Shown: positions 52,518-64,000, counted from the stretch's first letter. The stretch is 64,000 nt of DNA from JAAYDI01 sp052034005 (GCA_052034005.1 JBPOJB010000008.1:1-64000), one strand, 5' to 3'. The notes: a model not told the origin generated them from the letters alone. Translations and numbers: made by a program.

Positions 52518-52764
52518 GCCTGTTGGGCGGACGCCCGGCGGCTCTCTTGGCCGGCCTGGCGGGCGCGGGGCGGACGAAAATGCCCGGTCAGGCATGGCCG
52601 TTGATTCGGGCACGATCGTGCCGCGGGCAGCCGGGCTCCACCGGGGGTGTTCTTGACTTGCCGGCCGTTTTCCGCGTCAATACCGACGTACACTTGTGAT
52701 GCCTGGTCCCCCGTCCGCCCGGCCCTTCCCACACCGCTACGATTCCGTAGGAGGCACCGTGCCC

Positions 52765-55371
<2,607 letters not shown>

Positions 55372-55403
55372 CGAACGGCAAATCCCGGACAGTCTGCTTC
55401 CTG

Positions 55404-55427
55404 AGGCCCCTCCGGAACCGGAGGCCT
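55404..55427 (+). terminator. Stem-loop downstream of glycogen phosphorylase
   Basis: CCTCCGG-AA-CCGGAGG (55409-55424) with an outer AGG/CCT pair across a small bulge, 33 bp after the glgP stop. No T run follows, so it may act through Rho, mark the mRNA 3' end, or be incidental. Confidence 0.3.
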
Positions 55428-55568
55428 GCCTTCCGGCGTTCTTCCGGAGCCACCCGAAGAACCAGCGTGCCTGGCTTCCCGTCTCTGCCTTCCAGCGAGA
55501 AAGAGCAAAACCAGTGCGTCTGCCTCTGGGCATCTCCTCAGGACCTCTTCCCGTCCGGTGACTTCCTG

Positions 55569-55598
55569 TTGGCCCAGGGGCATGTGCCCGCGTATACT
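55569..55598 (+). promoter_or_regulatory. Candidate sigma-70-type promoter for the Uma2 gene
   Basis: TTGGCC (55569-55574), an 18-bp spacer and TATACT (55593-55598), 62 bp before the ATG at 55661. The rest of the 289-bp gap shows nothing but the stem-loop near its start. Confidence 0.4.
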
Positions 55599-55660
55599 GG
55601 CATCATGATGGCGTGACCGCGCGGGCTGGTTCATTCGTGCATCAACGGAAGAGTACTGCC

Positions 55661-56209
55661 ATGTCAGTGGAAGCGAACTCCAACCGGAAGCTGGGCTATT
55701 CCGAGTACGTGCGCATTCCGGATGACGGGCGGAGGCACGAAATTGTCGACGGAGAGCACATCGTGAACCCGGCCCCCAATCTGTATCATCAGACGCTGTC
55801 GCGCCGCATCCACTTCCAGCTCTACTCGCAGATCGAGCTGCACGGTCTGGGCGTTGTGTTCTACGCGCCGACGGATGTCCAGCTGTCCGAATGGGACATC
55901 GTGCAACCCGATCTGATCGTGGTGCTTAACCGGAAGCAGGCGATCATGACCGCCACGCGGATCATCGGATCACCGGATCTCGTCGTGGAGATCCTGTCGG
56001 CCTCATCCGTGCACCACGACCGCGTCTGCAAGCTGGGACTCTATTGCAGGTCTGGCATCCCCGAATACTGGGTCGTTGATCCCGACCAACAGGTGGTCGA
56101 ACAGTACGTTCTGCGCAACGATACCTACGTATCGCTCGGCCACCATGCTGACATGGTCACGGTCCAAGTCGTGTCGGACGTCCGTGTGGATCTTCGCGCC
56201 GTGTGGTGA
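55661..56209 (+). CDS. Uma2-family (DUF820) restriction-endonuclease-like protein
   Basis: 182 residues. The PD-(D/E)XK-type core is visible as IVQPDLIVVL and LVVEILSASSVHHDRVCKLG, with the later YCRSGIPEYWVVDPDQQVVE being the Uma2 signature. Family members are abundant in cyanobacteria and planctomycetes, often in many copies; their function is not settled. It is convergent with the decarboxylase gene across 188 bp. Confidence 0.88.
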   Translation: MSVEANSNRKLGYSEYVRIPDDGRRHEIVDGEHIVNPAPNLYHQTLSRRIHFQLYSQIELHGLGVVFYAPTDVQLSEWDIVQPDLIVVLNRKQAIMTATRIIGSPDLVVEILSASSVHHDRVCKLGLYCRSGIPEYWVVDPDQQVVEQYVLRNDTYVSLGHHADMVTVQVVSDVRVDLRAVW

Positions 56210-56397
56210 GCAATTGCACACTCGGCCGTACCGTGTGCAGCACGGAGAACGGCATCAGCTGCGTCATGGCGTACAGACAACCAGACACCAGAACCGGACA
56301 CCAGACACTCTGCTTGGCGACGCGGAGATACATCACGCGCCAGTTGCCGATGTGCTACCCACCGGTCGGTGTCTCGCCAGTCATGTCGAACGGGCCT

Positions 56398-57822
56398 TCA
56401 GAGATGTCGTCCACCGGCGCCTTGCGCGGCTTCACAGATCAGCTCCCAGGCGCGCCGGACATGCTCGAGCTTCGTGTTGGTCTGCCCGATGGACATGCGA
56501 ATGACGAACTGATCGTTGAGCCTCGTATGGGTCAGGTACGCGCGCCCGGAACGATTGATCTGCTCGAGAATCGCCTGGCTGGCGGCATCACCCTGGACGT
56601 GCCGGAACGCCACCAGGTTCAGCGGCGTGGGCGCCACACGCTCAAATGACGGATGGTCGTCGACCCAGCGCGCGAATTGCTGGGCGATCGACACATGCTC
56701 GCGGACCTTCGCCCGCAGCCCTTCCAGGCCGTAGTGCCGGATCACGAACCACAGTTTGAGCGCTCGGAAACGCCGGCCCAACGGGACGTGCCAGTCCCGG
56801 TAGTCGATGACCGCGCCCGACTCGGTCGCCTGGTTTTTCAGGTATTCCGGCAGCACGCTCAGGGTGTGGATCAGCGCGGCGCGGTCCGCGACGAAGAAGC
56901 AGTCGCAGTCGAAGTTGACGAACATCCACTTGTGCGGGTTGAAGCAGTAGCTGTCGGCCAGCTCCAAGCCGTCGAACAGGCCGCGGAATTCGGGGCACAG
57001 CGCGGCCGTGCCGTAGCTGGCCGCGTCCGCGTGCAGCCACAGCCGATGTCGGCGGCAGATCTCGCCCACGGCGCGCAGCGGATCAACGGCTCCGGACGAC
57101 GTCGTCCCGACCGTGGCCACGACCAGGCAGGGTTGCGCGCCGGCGCGCAGGTCGGCGGCGATGGCGGCCTCCAGCAGGTCCGGCCGCATCGCGAACGACG
57201 CGTCGACGTCGACGGCGCGCAAGTTCTCGCGTCCCAGCCCGGCGATCATCATGGCTTTCTCGATCGACGAATGCACCTGCGTCGACGCATAGGCGGTCAT
57301 CCGGCCGCGCACACCATGGACGTTGGTCGCGTACCGGCTGCTGCGCTCGCGCGCGGCCAGCAGCGCGCACAGCGACGCGTCCGACGCCGTCTGCTGGATC
57401 ACACCGCCGCCCGGCGACGCGGAGTGGAACCGCGCGGGGAGCCCCATCATCTGCACCAGCCAGTCGAGCACATGGGTCTCCAGCTCCGTACAGGCGGGGC
57501 TGGTCGCCCACAGCATCCCCTGGACGCCCAAACCGGCGGCCAGCAGTTCGCCCAGGATCGAGGGGCCCGAGTTGTTGGCCGGAAAGAACGCGAAGAAATT
57601 CGGCGACTGCCAGTGCGTGATGCCCGGCATCAGGATCTCCTGCACGTCGCGCAGCATCGCGTCGAACGGCTCGCCGCGCTCGGGCGGCGCGGCCGGCAGC
57701 CGCCGACGGATCTCGCCCGGCTCCACCTGGGACAACACCGGGTACTGTGCGACATCGCGCAGGTAGTCAGCAACCCAGTCGATCACCTGGTACCCGTGCG
57801 CGCGGAATTCGTCCGGCGTCAT
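56398..57822 (-). CDS. PLP-dependent aromatic-amino-acid-type decarboxylase
   Basis: 474 residues from the ATG at 57822. A group II decarboxylase fold: FFAFFPANNSGPSILGELL, HADAASYGTAALCPEFRGL, and the PLP lysine in FNPHKWMFVNFDCD. The length and these motifs match aromatic L-amino-acid or tyrosine decarboxylases; the true substrate is open. The ATG overlaps the stop of the HEAT-like gene by ATGA, so translation is coupled. Confidence 0.9.
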   Translation of the reverse strand: MTPDEFRAHGYQVIDWVADYLRDVAQYPVLSQVEPGEIRRRLPAAPPERGEPFDAMLRDVQEILMPGITHWQSPNFFAFFPANNSGPSILGELLAAGLGVQGMLWATSPACTELETHVLDWLVQMMGLPARFHSASPGGGVIQQTASDASLCALLAARERSSRYATNVHGVRGRMTAYASTQVHSSIEKAMMIAGLGRENLRAVDVDASFAMRPDLLEAAIAADLRAGAQPCLVVATVGTTSSGAVDPLRAVGEICRRHRLWLHADAASYGTAALCPEFRGLFDGLELADSYCFNPHKWMFVNFDCDCFFVADRAALIHTLSVLPEYLKNQATESGAVIDYRDWHVPLGRRFRALKLWFVIRHYGLEGLRAKVREHVSIAQQFARWVDDHPSFERVAPTPLNLVAFRHVQGDAASQAILEQINRSGRAYLTHTRLNDQFVIRMSIGQTNTKLEHVRRAWELICEAAQGAGGRHL

Positions 57823-59474
57823 TGCATGCTGCCCTTTCGTTGTTGAACCCACTCGCCCAGCGCTTCTTCGAGCGGCGGGCGCGCTGCGCCGGCCGACCCC
57901 GGCGCCCGCCGCGCTTCAACCAGCCGGCCGACCTCCCGCGCCGCATCGACCACCGCCGCGCGGTCGCCCAGCAAGCCGTCCTGCATCCGCAGCAGGAACT
58001 GCCGGCTGCCCGGGTGGTCGAACGCGACCTGCGCCCGTACCAGCTGCTCGACGGCACTCACATATTGGCTCAGCGCCGTGCGGTGTTCCTCCGCAATCAC
58101 CGCCGTGTCGCCGCGCAAATAGCGCTGCCAATACGCCTGAGGAAACGCCGTGTGGTCCGGCGCAATGCCGGCGGCGAACAATTGCAGGAACCGGTCGTGC
58201 ACCGATCGCACCGGGTGATAATCGCGCATGTTGGCCGAGATCACGGCCGCCATGTGCAGCCGATGCGCCAGCTGCTGCCCGACGCCGTGGCTGCCGTCGA
58301 GCCCCTGCTTCCTCAGGTCGCGGCAGGCCTCCAGAGCATCGAGCAGGACCAGCGCCTTCTGCTTGTCCCCCGGCCCAACCGTCGCCTCGATGCTCGCGCA
58401 CAGCGCCGGCACCAGGCCGTCACGCGGCGCGTCCGGCCAGCTGCTCAGGATCGCCGTGAGCATGTCAGCAATGTGGGCCTTGCCGACGCATTCATAGCAC
58501 ACCTTCGGATCCGCAGCCGACAGCCCGCGGAAGAACTCGTCCGATAGATAACCGGCCGTGATCCCGGTCCGTTCCGCCAGGATCCGGGACGGGGCGGAGG
58601 CGGGATCCAGCAGCTGGACCAGGTAGGCGCAGGCGCCGTCACTCATGTTCGCGCGGTCCGTCATCTCCTTTCTGATCGCGGCACGAGACAGGTCCTGCGC
58701 CCGCAGCGCATCCGCCAGAGACTCGAACGCCTGGACATAGCGCTGGGCATACTCCGTCCGCGCGCGATCATCCGTCCGCAGCCCGGCTGCCAGCGTTTCA
58801 GCCACCACGTGGCCGGGGCTGTGACGATGGTCGTACGACAGCGACAGGGCTTGGAGCCGCGAAAGCAGATCCTGGAACTGCGCGGCTTTGCGTCTCAGCC
58901 CCACCAGCGGCTCGACGATCGCAGCCACCTCCCGCTGACCCCGCGCGTCAACGAAGTTGAACGTCACGCGCCGACGGAACTCCTCGATGTCCGTGCCCCA
59001 GAACTCGAACAGCTGCTTGGCGAACTGCATGCTCCCCGCTTCCTCGATCTGGGCCAGCGCCCGATCGCGCAGGATCGAGCGCGCCTCGGGCCCGTACGGT
59101 TGCGGCAGGGCCTGGATCAAGGGCGCAACGACATCGTCGAACGTGAACTGCTGAGCCAACAGGCTACGTGCACGGAACCGCACCTCGCGCGAATCGCTTC
59201 CCAGCGCGCCGACCAGCGCGGGCACGATTTCCGGACCCTTGGCGCTCAATCGACGCGTGGCGTCGTTGCGGACGCGGAAATCGGCCGCGTCCAACTGCCC
59301 GATCAGCGCGGAGACTTCCGCCGCGACCGGGTCCGGATCCTCCCCGGCCCCGACACCAGCGCATGCCGCCGCGGCCGCCAAGCCGACCCACAGGCAGCCG
59401 GCGCGCAGCGCGCCGCCCGCCGCGCGCGACACGGCGCGCACCCGCCCGGCCGACACGCCCGGATTACCGGGCAT
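57819..59474 (-). CDS. Secreted HEAT-like repeat protein, paralogue of the 21901 gene
   Basis: 551 residues from the ATG at 59474, which lies 11 bp inside the PIG-L gene; other starts are possible. A hydrophobic export signal (AGCLWVGLAAAAACAGVGAG) precedes a HEAT-like module (IGQLDAADFRVRNDATRRLS, then IVPALVGALGSDSREVRFRA) clearly related to the N-terminal module of the protein at 21901-23070. The rest is helical without a recognised family. It is coupled to the genes on both sides. Confidence 0.72.
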   Translation of the reverse strand: MPGNPGVSAGRVRAVSRAAGGALRAGCLWVGLAAAAACAGVGAGEDPDPVAAEVSALIGQLDAADFRVRNDATRRLSAKGPEIVPALVGALGSDSREVRFRARSLLAQQFTFDDVVAPLIQALPQPYGPEARSILRDRALAQIEEAGSMQFAKQLFEFWGTDIEEFRRRVTFNFVDARGQREVAAIVEPLVGLRRKAAQFQDLLSRLQALSLSYDHRHSPGHVVAETLAAGLRTDDRARTEYAQRYVQAFESLADALRAQDLSRAAIRKEMTDRANMSDGACAYLVQLLDPASAPSRILAERTGITAGYLSDEFFRGLSAADPKVCYECVGKAHIADMLTAILSSWPDAPRDGLVPALCASIEATVGPGDKQKALVLLDALEACRDLRKQGLDGSHGVGQQLAHRLHMAAVISANMRDYHPVRSVHDRFLQLFAAGIAPDHTAFPQAYWQRYLRGDTAVIAEEHRTALSQYVSAVEQLVRAQVAFDHPGSRQFLLRMQDGLLGDRAAVVDAAREVGRLVEARRAPGSAGAARPPLEEALGEWVQQRKGSMQ

Positions 59475-60393
59475 CGCCGAAGAACGGGAACAGCTTCCGG
59501 ATCTCCTCCGGGCTGGGACGACGGCCATACTCGCAGATCTCAAACGCCTCGGCATACTTCACTGCCTCGCCCCGCTCTTCGCCATACCATCGGATGAGCG
59601 CCTGGCGGTGCGTGTCCGCCTCGCCGGCCTGCCGCTGACTCCAGCGGCCGCGGATCCAGGCCAGACGCGCGTCCGGATCGGAGGCCGGAGGCAGGCTGTC
59701 GACCAGCGCTTGGCTCCCATCCGCGCCTCCCTCGAATACCTGGGATTCGAGCTTGCTGACCGCCAGCACCTTCTGCTCCAGCACGTCGTCCAGCGCCACC
59801 GCGATATCCGCCACGAATGGGTACGGTTTCTGGAACCGGTCGCTCGAGTACAGGAAGACCGGGTTCTTCTCCAGCGGCGGGGTGTCGGGACAGAAGAAGG
59901 GAACGGTCACCATGTAGGCCGCATCCTGGACCAGCACGCCGACGTACCGATGATCCGGGTGATAATCCCAGGGGCGGTGCGAGATGACAATGTCGGCCTT
60001 CCATTGGCGGATCAGCCGCACGATCGTCTTGCGGTTCTCCAGCGTCGGGAGCAGTTCTCCGTCGTGGAGATCGAGCACTTCAGCCGTCGTCCCCAACACC
60101 TTGGCTGCTTCGTGAACCTCGGCCGTGCGGCGCTGGGCCAGCGCACCGCCGGCCATCTGCCAGTGGCCGATGTCGCCGTTGGTGACCGAGACGAGTTTCA
60201 CATGATGCCCCTGGCGGGCCCAGAGAATGCCCGTCCCGCCCGCCTTGAACTCCGCGTCATCCGGATGCGCGCCGAAACAGATGATCCGCAGCTTGCCGTC
60301 GTCCGGAGGCTCCGCCGACGTCGCGAGCGTGGCCAGCACGAAGCCCAGCACTAGTCCCCCTATCCACCGCGAGATCGCAGTCAACCCGGTCAT
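59464..60393 (-). CDS. PIG-L family deacetylase
   Basis: 309 residues from the ATG at 60393 (GAGGGTGATG upstream). An N-terminal signal or anchor (SRWIGGLVLGFVLATLATSA) precedes a LmbE/PIG-L domain with zinc ligands in FGAHPDDAEF and DYHPDHRYVG. Relatives remove acetyl groups from GlcNAc-linked substrates such as lipid or thiol precursors. It starts a three-gene overlapping chain with the HEAT-like and decarboxylase genes. Confidence 0.88.
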   Translation of the reverse strand: MTGLTAISRWIGGLVLGFVLATLATSAEPPDDGKLRIICFGAHPDDAEFKAGGTGILWARQGHHVKLVSVTNGDIGHWQMAGGALAQRRTAEVHEAAKVLGTTAEVLDLHDGELLPTLENRKTIVRLIRQWKADIVISHRPWDYHPDHRYVGVLVQDAAYMVTVPFFCPDTPPLEKNPVFLYSSDRFQKPYPFVADIAVALDDVLEQKVLAVSKLESQVFEGGADGSQALVDSLPPASDPDARLAWIRGRWSQRQAGEADTHRQALIRWYGEERGEAVKYAEAFEICEYGRRPSPEEIRKLFPFFGDAR

Positions 60394-60474
60394 GGCATCA
60401 CCCTCTGGGATTCGACATACAGACAACCGCTCCGAAAGCACACAGTGTACCATGAAAGGCCGCGCGGGCGGCCC

Positions 60475-61395
60475 TCACATGAGTTTCACCAACGGAAGCT
60501 GGTCCGAGCCCAGCACCGGCGCGAAGACGCGTGTCAGCTCATCCACGGTGACCTTCCAGCCGATGACCGTGATCCCGAACCGGGGGCGCTGTCCCACGAA
60601 CGGGCATTCGGTCAGCGCATCGAACACGCTCTCCACCAGGACCGGCCCGTCGCCGAAATCGAGGATGCCTTTCAACCGCAGGAGCCGGGCCTGGACCCTC
60701 TCGAACGCCCTGCGGAAGGCGTCCCGGTCGGCGGCCCGTCCCAGAATGGAGCAGGCGGCCAGCTCTTCGGGCGGCGCGGTCGTCGGCGGCTCCCGGCAGG
60801 GCACGTGCTGCAACGATTGCACGTACTCCCAGCTCACCCGGCCCTGGCTGACACATGTCTGGGCGGCCCGCGGGTTCAGGTCGGACAGCAGCTCGGCCAG
60901 CCGCTGCGTGCCCGGCGGGCCCAGGAGGTCCGTCTTGTTCAGTACCAGGCCGTCGGCGGCCATCACCTGGGCGCGCGGCGCTTTGAAATAGGGGAGCACT
61001 CTCGTGAAGTGCATGTCCACGACGCACAGGTTGGCGCGCACTTGGAACTGATCTGCCGTCTGCGACGCTGTGAACACCGTATGGAAGTCGCTCGGTTGTG
61101 CGACCCCGGTGGCCTCGACAAGCACCACGTCCGGCCGGACCTCGTGCGCGATCTTCTCCAGGGTGCTCGCCAGGTCCTCGGCAAGGCAGGCGCAGAACAG
61201 GCTGCCGCGGCTCAGTTCGAACACGCGCTCGGCGGCCCGATCCAGGATCTGCCCGTCCACGCCGTGCGTGCCGAACTCGTTGACGATCAGCGCCACCCGC
61301 TGCGAGGCGAGCGGCGAATTGGCCAGGAGGTGCCGGACGAGCGTCGTCTTTCCGGCCCCTAAATGGCCGGTGATCACGTAAACAGGGATGGGCAT
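60475..61395 (-). CDS. CobW/COG0523-family GTPase
   Basis: 306 residues from the ATG at 61395. G3E GTPase motifs: Walker A GHLGAGKTT, the ExxG region VLVEATGVAQP, and guanine-specificity NKTD (LVLNKTDLLG). The usual metal-binding CxCC loop appears only as a CxC (GSLFCACLAEDL). Members chaperone zinc or cobalt to client enzymes; the client here is unknown. It lies 23 bp after lpdA on the same strand. Confidence 0.88.
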   Translation of the reverse strand: MPIPVYVITGHLGAGKTTLVRHLLANSPLASQRVALIVNEFGTHGVDGQILDRAAERVFELSRGSLFCACLAEDLASTLEKIAHEVRPDVVLVEATGVAQPSDFHTVFTASQTADQFQVRANLCVVDMHFTRVLPYFKAPRAQVMAADGLVLNKTDLLGPPGTQRLAELLSDLNPRAAQTCVSQGRVSWEYVQSLQHVPCREPPTTAPPEELAACSILGRAADRDAFRRAFERVQARLLRLKGILDFGDGPVLVESVFDALTECPFVGQRPRFGITVIGWKVTVDELTRVFAPVLGSDQLPLVKLM

Positions 61396-61418
61396 CGGGT
61401 CAGCCTGCCTCCACCGCG

Positions 61419-62840
61419 TCACTTCCGCGGCATGTAATGCGCGCTGTGACCGTGATAGACCTCGGCCGATTCCATGACCGTCTCGGACAGCGTGGGGTGC
61501 GCGTGCACAGTCATCTTCAGGTCGGTGATCGTACATCCCATTTCGATGGCCAAAGCGCCTTCCGCGATCAGCTCCCCGGCCCCCACCCCGACGATCCCGA
61601 TGCCGAGTATCAGCTCGTTGTTCGGATCGACGATCATCTTGGTCAGGCCGTCGTTGCGGTCCAGGGACGTGGCGCGCCCCGCCGCCGCCCAGGGGAACGC
61701 GGCGATCTTGAACGGGATGTTGCGGTTGCGGGCCTCGGTCTCCGTCAGGCCGACCCAGGCCAGTTCCGGATCGGTGAACACGACGGCCGGAATGCCTTTC
61801 GGATCATACGCGGACGGCTTGCCCGCGAGCACTTCCGCGGCCACCCGCCCTTCGTAACTGGCCTTGTGGGCCAGCATCGGTTCACCGGCCACGTCCCCGA
61901 TCGCGAAAATGTGCGGCTCGGCCGTCCGGCGCTGGTGGTCCGTCTTGATGAACCCCTTCTCATCCACTTCGATGGCCGTGTTCTCCAGCCCGATCTCGCG
62001 CGAGTTCGGCCGCCGGCCGACCGAGACCAGGATCTTGTCGAAGACGCGCTCGGGCGCCGCCAGGTCCAGGCCCAGCAGATGGACATGCATGCCGTCCGCC
62101 TGCTGCTCGACCCGCGTGACTTTCGTATCGACCAGCAGGTCATGGAACCGTTTCTTGGCCGCGTTCCAGACCGGCGCGATCAGGTCGGGGTCCGCCGCGG
62201 CGATGATCGACCCGAGCGCCTCGACCACCGTCACTTGCGAGCCGAGCGCCGCATAGACCGTGCCCATCTCCATCCCGATATACCCGCCGCCGATCACCAG
62301 GAGCCGCGGCGGGACTTCCCGCAGTTCCAGCGCGGCGGTCGAGTCCCAGACGTGGGGGCTGGCATGGTCGATAAACGGCAGGCGCGTGGGCGACGAGCCG
62401 GTGGCGATGATCAGGTTCTCGAACTCGATCGTCTCGCGCCCGCCGTCCTGCAGCTCGACTACCAGCGAGTGCGGGGACGCGATGGTGCCGCGCCCGCGCA
62501 CGAAGTTCACCTGGCGTTTGCTCTTGAGCACGCCCAGCCCGCCCGTCAACTTGCCGACGACGCCGTTCTTGAAGTTCCGCAACTGGTCCAGATCCAGCTG
62601 GGGCGGGGCGAAAGTCAGGCCCATCTTCTGGGCATCCGCCGCCTCGTGGATCAGCTTGGCCACGTGCAGCAAGGTCTTGGAGGGAATACAGCCTTCGAAC
62701 AGGCAGATCCCGCCCGGGTTGGGCTTGGCGTCGACCAGCGTCACCGCCATGCCCAGGTCGGCCGCCAGGAACGCGGCCGGGTAGCCGCCCGGCCCGCCGC
62801 CGAGCACGAGCAGTTGCGTCTTCGAGTGCTTGTCAGTCAT
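61419..62840 (-). CDS. lpdA: Dihydrolipoamide dehydrogenase (E3)
   Basis: 473 residues from the ATG at 62840; a GTG at 62846 that overlaps the E2 stop codon is also possible. FAD site LVLGGGPGGYPAAFLAADLG, redox disulfide in GGICLFEGCIPSKTLL, NAD site LVIGGGYIGMEMG, FAIGDVAGEPMLAHKA, and the catalytic His-Glu pair in HAHPTLSETV. It reoxidises the lipoyl groups of the E2 encoded directly upstream. Confidence 0.96.
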   Translation of the reverse strand: MTDKHSKTQLLVLGGGPGGYPAAFLAADLGMAVTLVDAKPNPGGICLFEGCIPSKTLLHVAKLIHEAADAQKMGLTFAPPQLDLDQLRNFKNGVVGKLTGGLGVLKSKRQVNFVRGRGTIASPHSLVVELQDGGRETIEFENLIIATGSSPTRLPFIDHASPHVWDSTAALELREVPPRLLVIGGGYIGMEMGTVYAALGSQVTVVEALGSIIAAADPDLIAPVWNAAKKRFHDLLVDTKVTRVEQQADGMHVHLLGLDLAAPERVFDKILVSVGRRPNSREIGLENTAIEVDEKGFIKTDHQRRTAEPHIFAIGDVAGEPMLAHKASYEGRVAAEVLAGKPSAYDPKGIPAVVFTDPELAWVGLTETEARNRNIPFKIAAFPWAAAGRATSLDRNDGLTKMIVDPNNELILGIGIVGVGAGELIAEGALAIEMGCTITDLKMTVHAHPTLSETVMESAEVYHGHSAHYMPRK

Positions 62841-62845
62841 GGACA

Positions 62846-64000
62846 CTAACCCTCCATGGCGAGTAACAGCGGCTGCTCAGTGGCCTCCACGATCCAGCGA
62901 AGGAAGCGCGCGCCGCCCGCGCCGTCGACGATCCGATGATCGAACGAGAGGCTCAGCGGCATCATCAAACGCGGCTGTAACTGGCCATCGATGTACACGG
63001 GTTCCAGGTTACTGCGACCGATGCCCAGTATAGCAACTTCCGGGTCGTTGATGATGGGTGTGAAATGGCCGATCCCGATGCCGCCCAGGTTGGTGATCGT
63101 GAACGTGCCGCCGGTCATTTCTTCCAGCGAGAGTTTGCCGGCCCGGGCTCGCTCGGTGATTTCCGTCAGTTCCACGGACAACTGCGTGACCGTCTTCTGA
63201 TCGGCCTGGAGGATCACGGGCACCACCAGCCCGCGGGACGTGTCCGCGGCGACGCCGATGTTGACATACTTCTTGTAGATGATCTCGTTCTGCGACAGGT
63301 CCAGGCTGCAATTGAGCTCCGGGAACTTGCGCAGCGCGGCTGCGACGATCCGGAGCAGCATGGCGGTCACCGTCAGTTTGCCGCCCGCCTTCTCCACAAC
63401 CCCCTTGTACTGCTGGCGGAACTGCTCGAGCCCGGTCACGTCGGCCCGGTCGTGGAGCGTGACGTGCGGTGCCTGCCAGCCGCTCTCCATCTGCAGCGCC
63501 GTCTTTCGGCGGACGTTGGACATGGGCTGCCGCTCGACCGCGCCCCACTTGCCGAAGTCGGGCAGCGCCTTGCGGGCCGCCGGCCGCCCGGCACCGGCCG
63601 GCGTGCGACGGCTGAACGACTTCACGTCGTCGATCGAGATCCGGCCTGCCGGCCCCGAGCCGGGCACCTGGCTGATGTCCACCCCGATCTCGCGCGCGAA
63701 CTTCCGCACCGACGGGGCCGCCGGCACGGCCCGGTCGCTCGCCGCCGGGGCGACGACGGCCTGGGCGGCGGCGGCCTGGGCGGCGGCGGGCGCCGGCGCG
63801 GGCGTCACGGGCGGCGCGGCCGCAGCTGGTTCCTGAGCCGGCGGCGGCGCCGCGGGCGCGGGCGCCGCATCGGCAGACGCCGCATCGGCGGGCGCCGCAT
63901 CGGTGGGCGCAGGGGTCGCGTCCGGGGCAGGTGCGGCTTCCTCGATCTTGGCGATGATGTCCCCGACCGACAGCTGGTCGCCCACGGAGACGGCGATCTC
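62846..64000 (-). CDS. aceF: 2-oxoacid dehydrogenase dihydrolipoyl acyltransferase (E2), 5' end cut by window
   Basis: 384 residues visible; the frame is open to the last base, so the N-terminal lipoyl domain is incomplete (only EIAVSVGDQLSVGDIIAKIE of it is seen and the lipoyl lysine lies outside). An Ala/Pro linker with repeats of the ADAAPADAAS kind follows. Then come a peripheral-subunit-binding domain (REIGVDISQVPGSGPAGRIS) and the catalytic domain with active-site SFDHRIVDGAGGARFL. It transfers acyl groups to CoA. Pyruvate is the likeliest substrate; E1 should lie beyond the window. Confidence 0.92.
   Translation of the reverse strand, partial: EIAVSVGDQLSVGDIIAKIEEAAPAPDATPAPTDAAPADAASADAAPAPAAPPPAQEPAAAAPPVTPAPAPAAAQAAAAQAVVAPAASDRAVPAAPSVRKFAREIGVDISQVPGSGPAGRISIDDVKSFSRRTPAGAGRPAARKALPDFGKWGAVERQPMSNVRRKTALQMESGWQAPHVTLHDRADVTGLEQFRQQYKGVVEKAGGKLTVTAMLLRIVAAALRKFPELNCSLDLSQNEIIYKKYVNIGVAADTSRGLVVPVILQADQKTVTQLSVELTEITERARAGKLSLEEMTGGTFTITNLGGIGIGHFTPIINDPEVAILGIGRSNLEPVYIDGQLQPRLMMPLSLSFDHRIVDGAGGARFLRWIVEATEQPLLLAMEG

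Noticed and set aside
52650..52764. Promoter TTGACT near 52654 before glycogen phosphorylase
   Set aside because: No -10-like hexamer falls at a workable distance; TACACT further on is too far away.
63700..63930. Repetitive GCGGCGGGC/GCCGCATCGG tracts as a repeat element
   Set aside because: They encode the Ala/Pro linker of the E2 acyltransferase, a normal flexible feature of this protein.

Overview
The window looks like a chromosomal segment of a high-GC member of the Planctomycetota. Three things point there: a very large secreted protein with the planctomycete LEPR-type N-terminal motif (FEPLEPRVVLS), a protein opening with the planctomycete-typical WLGIPPEEQPPNHYRLLGI block followed by PEGA-like repeats, and a group of tetrahydromethanopterin-type cofactor genes (DUF447, beta-RFAP synthase, DUF6513) known from planctomycetes and methylotrophs. 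I found no rRNA, tRNA, CRISPR array, prophage or insertion sequence. The segment reads as ordinary chromosome, with several lineage-specific or degenerate genes.

Layout. 1-8.8 kb: end of a DUF4129-type membrane protein, a 1297-residue LEPR secreted protein with two DTG aspartyl-protease motifs, a ThiI/MnmA-like PP-loop enzyme, RNase III, and a CbiA/CobB-like protein that has lost both its P-loop and its glutaminase cysteine. 8.8-18.3 kb (all minus): a cofactor and biosynthetic block running SDR > DUF6513 > pabB > pabA > DUF447::beta-RFAP-synthase fusion > pdxJ > dapA > glycosyltransferase. The first five read as one operon that makes 4-aminobenzoate precursors and commits them to a methanopterin-like C1 carrier. 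18.3-23.1 kb (minus): a PQQ-like beta-propeller membrane protein, a sigma-54-dependent activator and a secreted HEAT-like protein.

23.3-28.9 kb (plus): a Cys/Met-metabolism PLP enzyme, then a complete sulfate ABC importer (sbp-cysT-cysW-cysA). The gap in front of sbp holds an exact sigma-54 promoter consensus. 28.9-34.3 kb: a cysteine-rich secreted protein (minus), then pta-ackA-DUF4954-ACP, with the last three genes overlapping or tightly packed. 34.4-34.7 kb: a G/C-tract hairpin repeat array between convergent genes. 34.8-40.3 kb: the PEGA protein, panD, an M24 peptidase and a secreted hypothetical. 40.4-42.7 kb: a self-contained sulfur-stress-like unit with a promoter/palindromic operator, an ArsR repressor, a 43-residue membrane peptide and a CoA-disulfide (persulfide) reductase-rhodanese fusion.

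43.2-50.8 kb: a sugar-metabolism group of two Gfo/Idh/MocA proteins, a ThuA protein, two TIM-barrel isomerase-like proteins, a Tat-exported TIM-barrel protein and ApbE. 50.8-56.2 kb: ferritin, a zinc-ribbon membrane protein, glycogen phosphorylase and a Uma2 protein. 56.4-64.0 kb (minus): E2 and E3 of a 2-oxoacid dehydrogenase, a CobW GTPase, then a coupled PIG-L deacetylase > HEAT-like > amino-acid decarboxylase chain. The E2 gene is cut by the window end.
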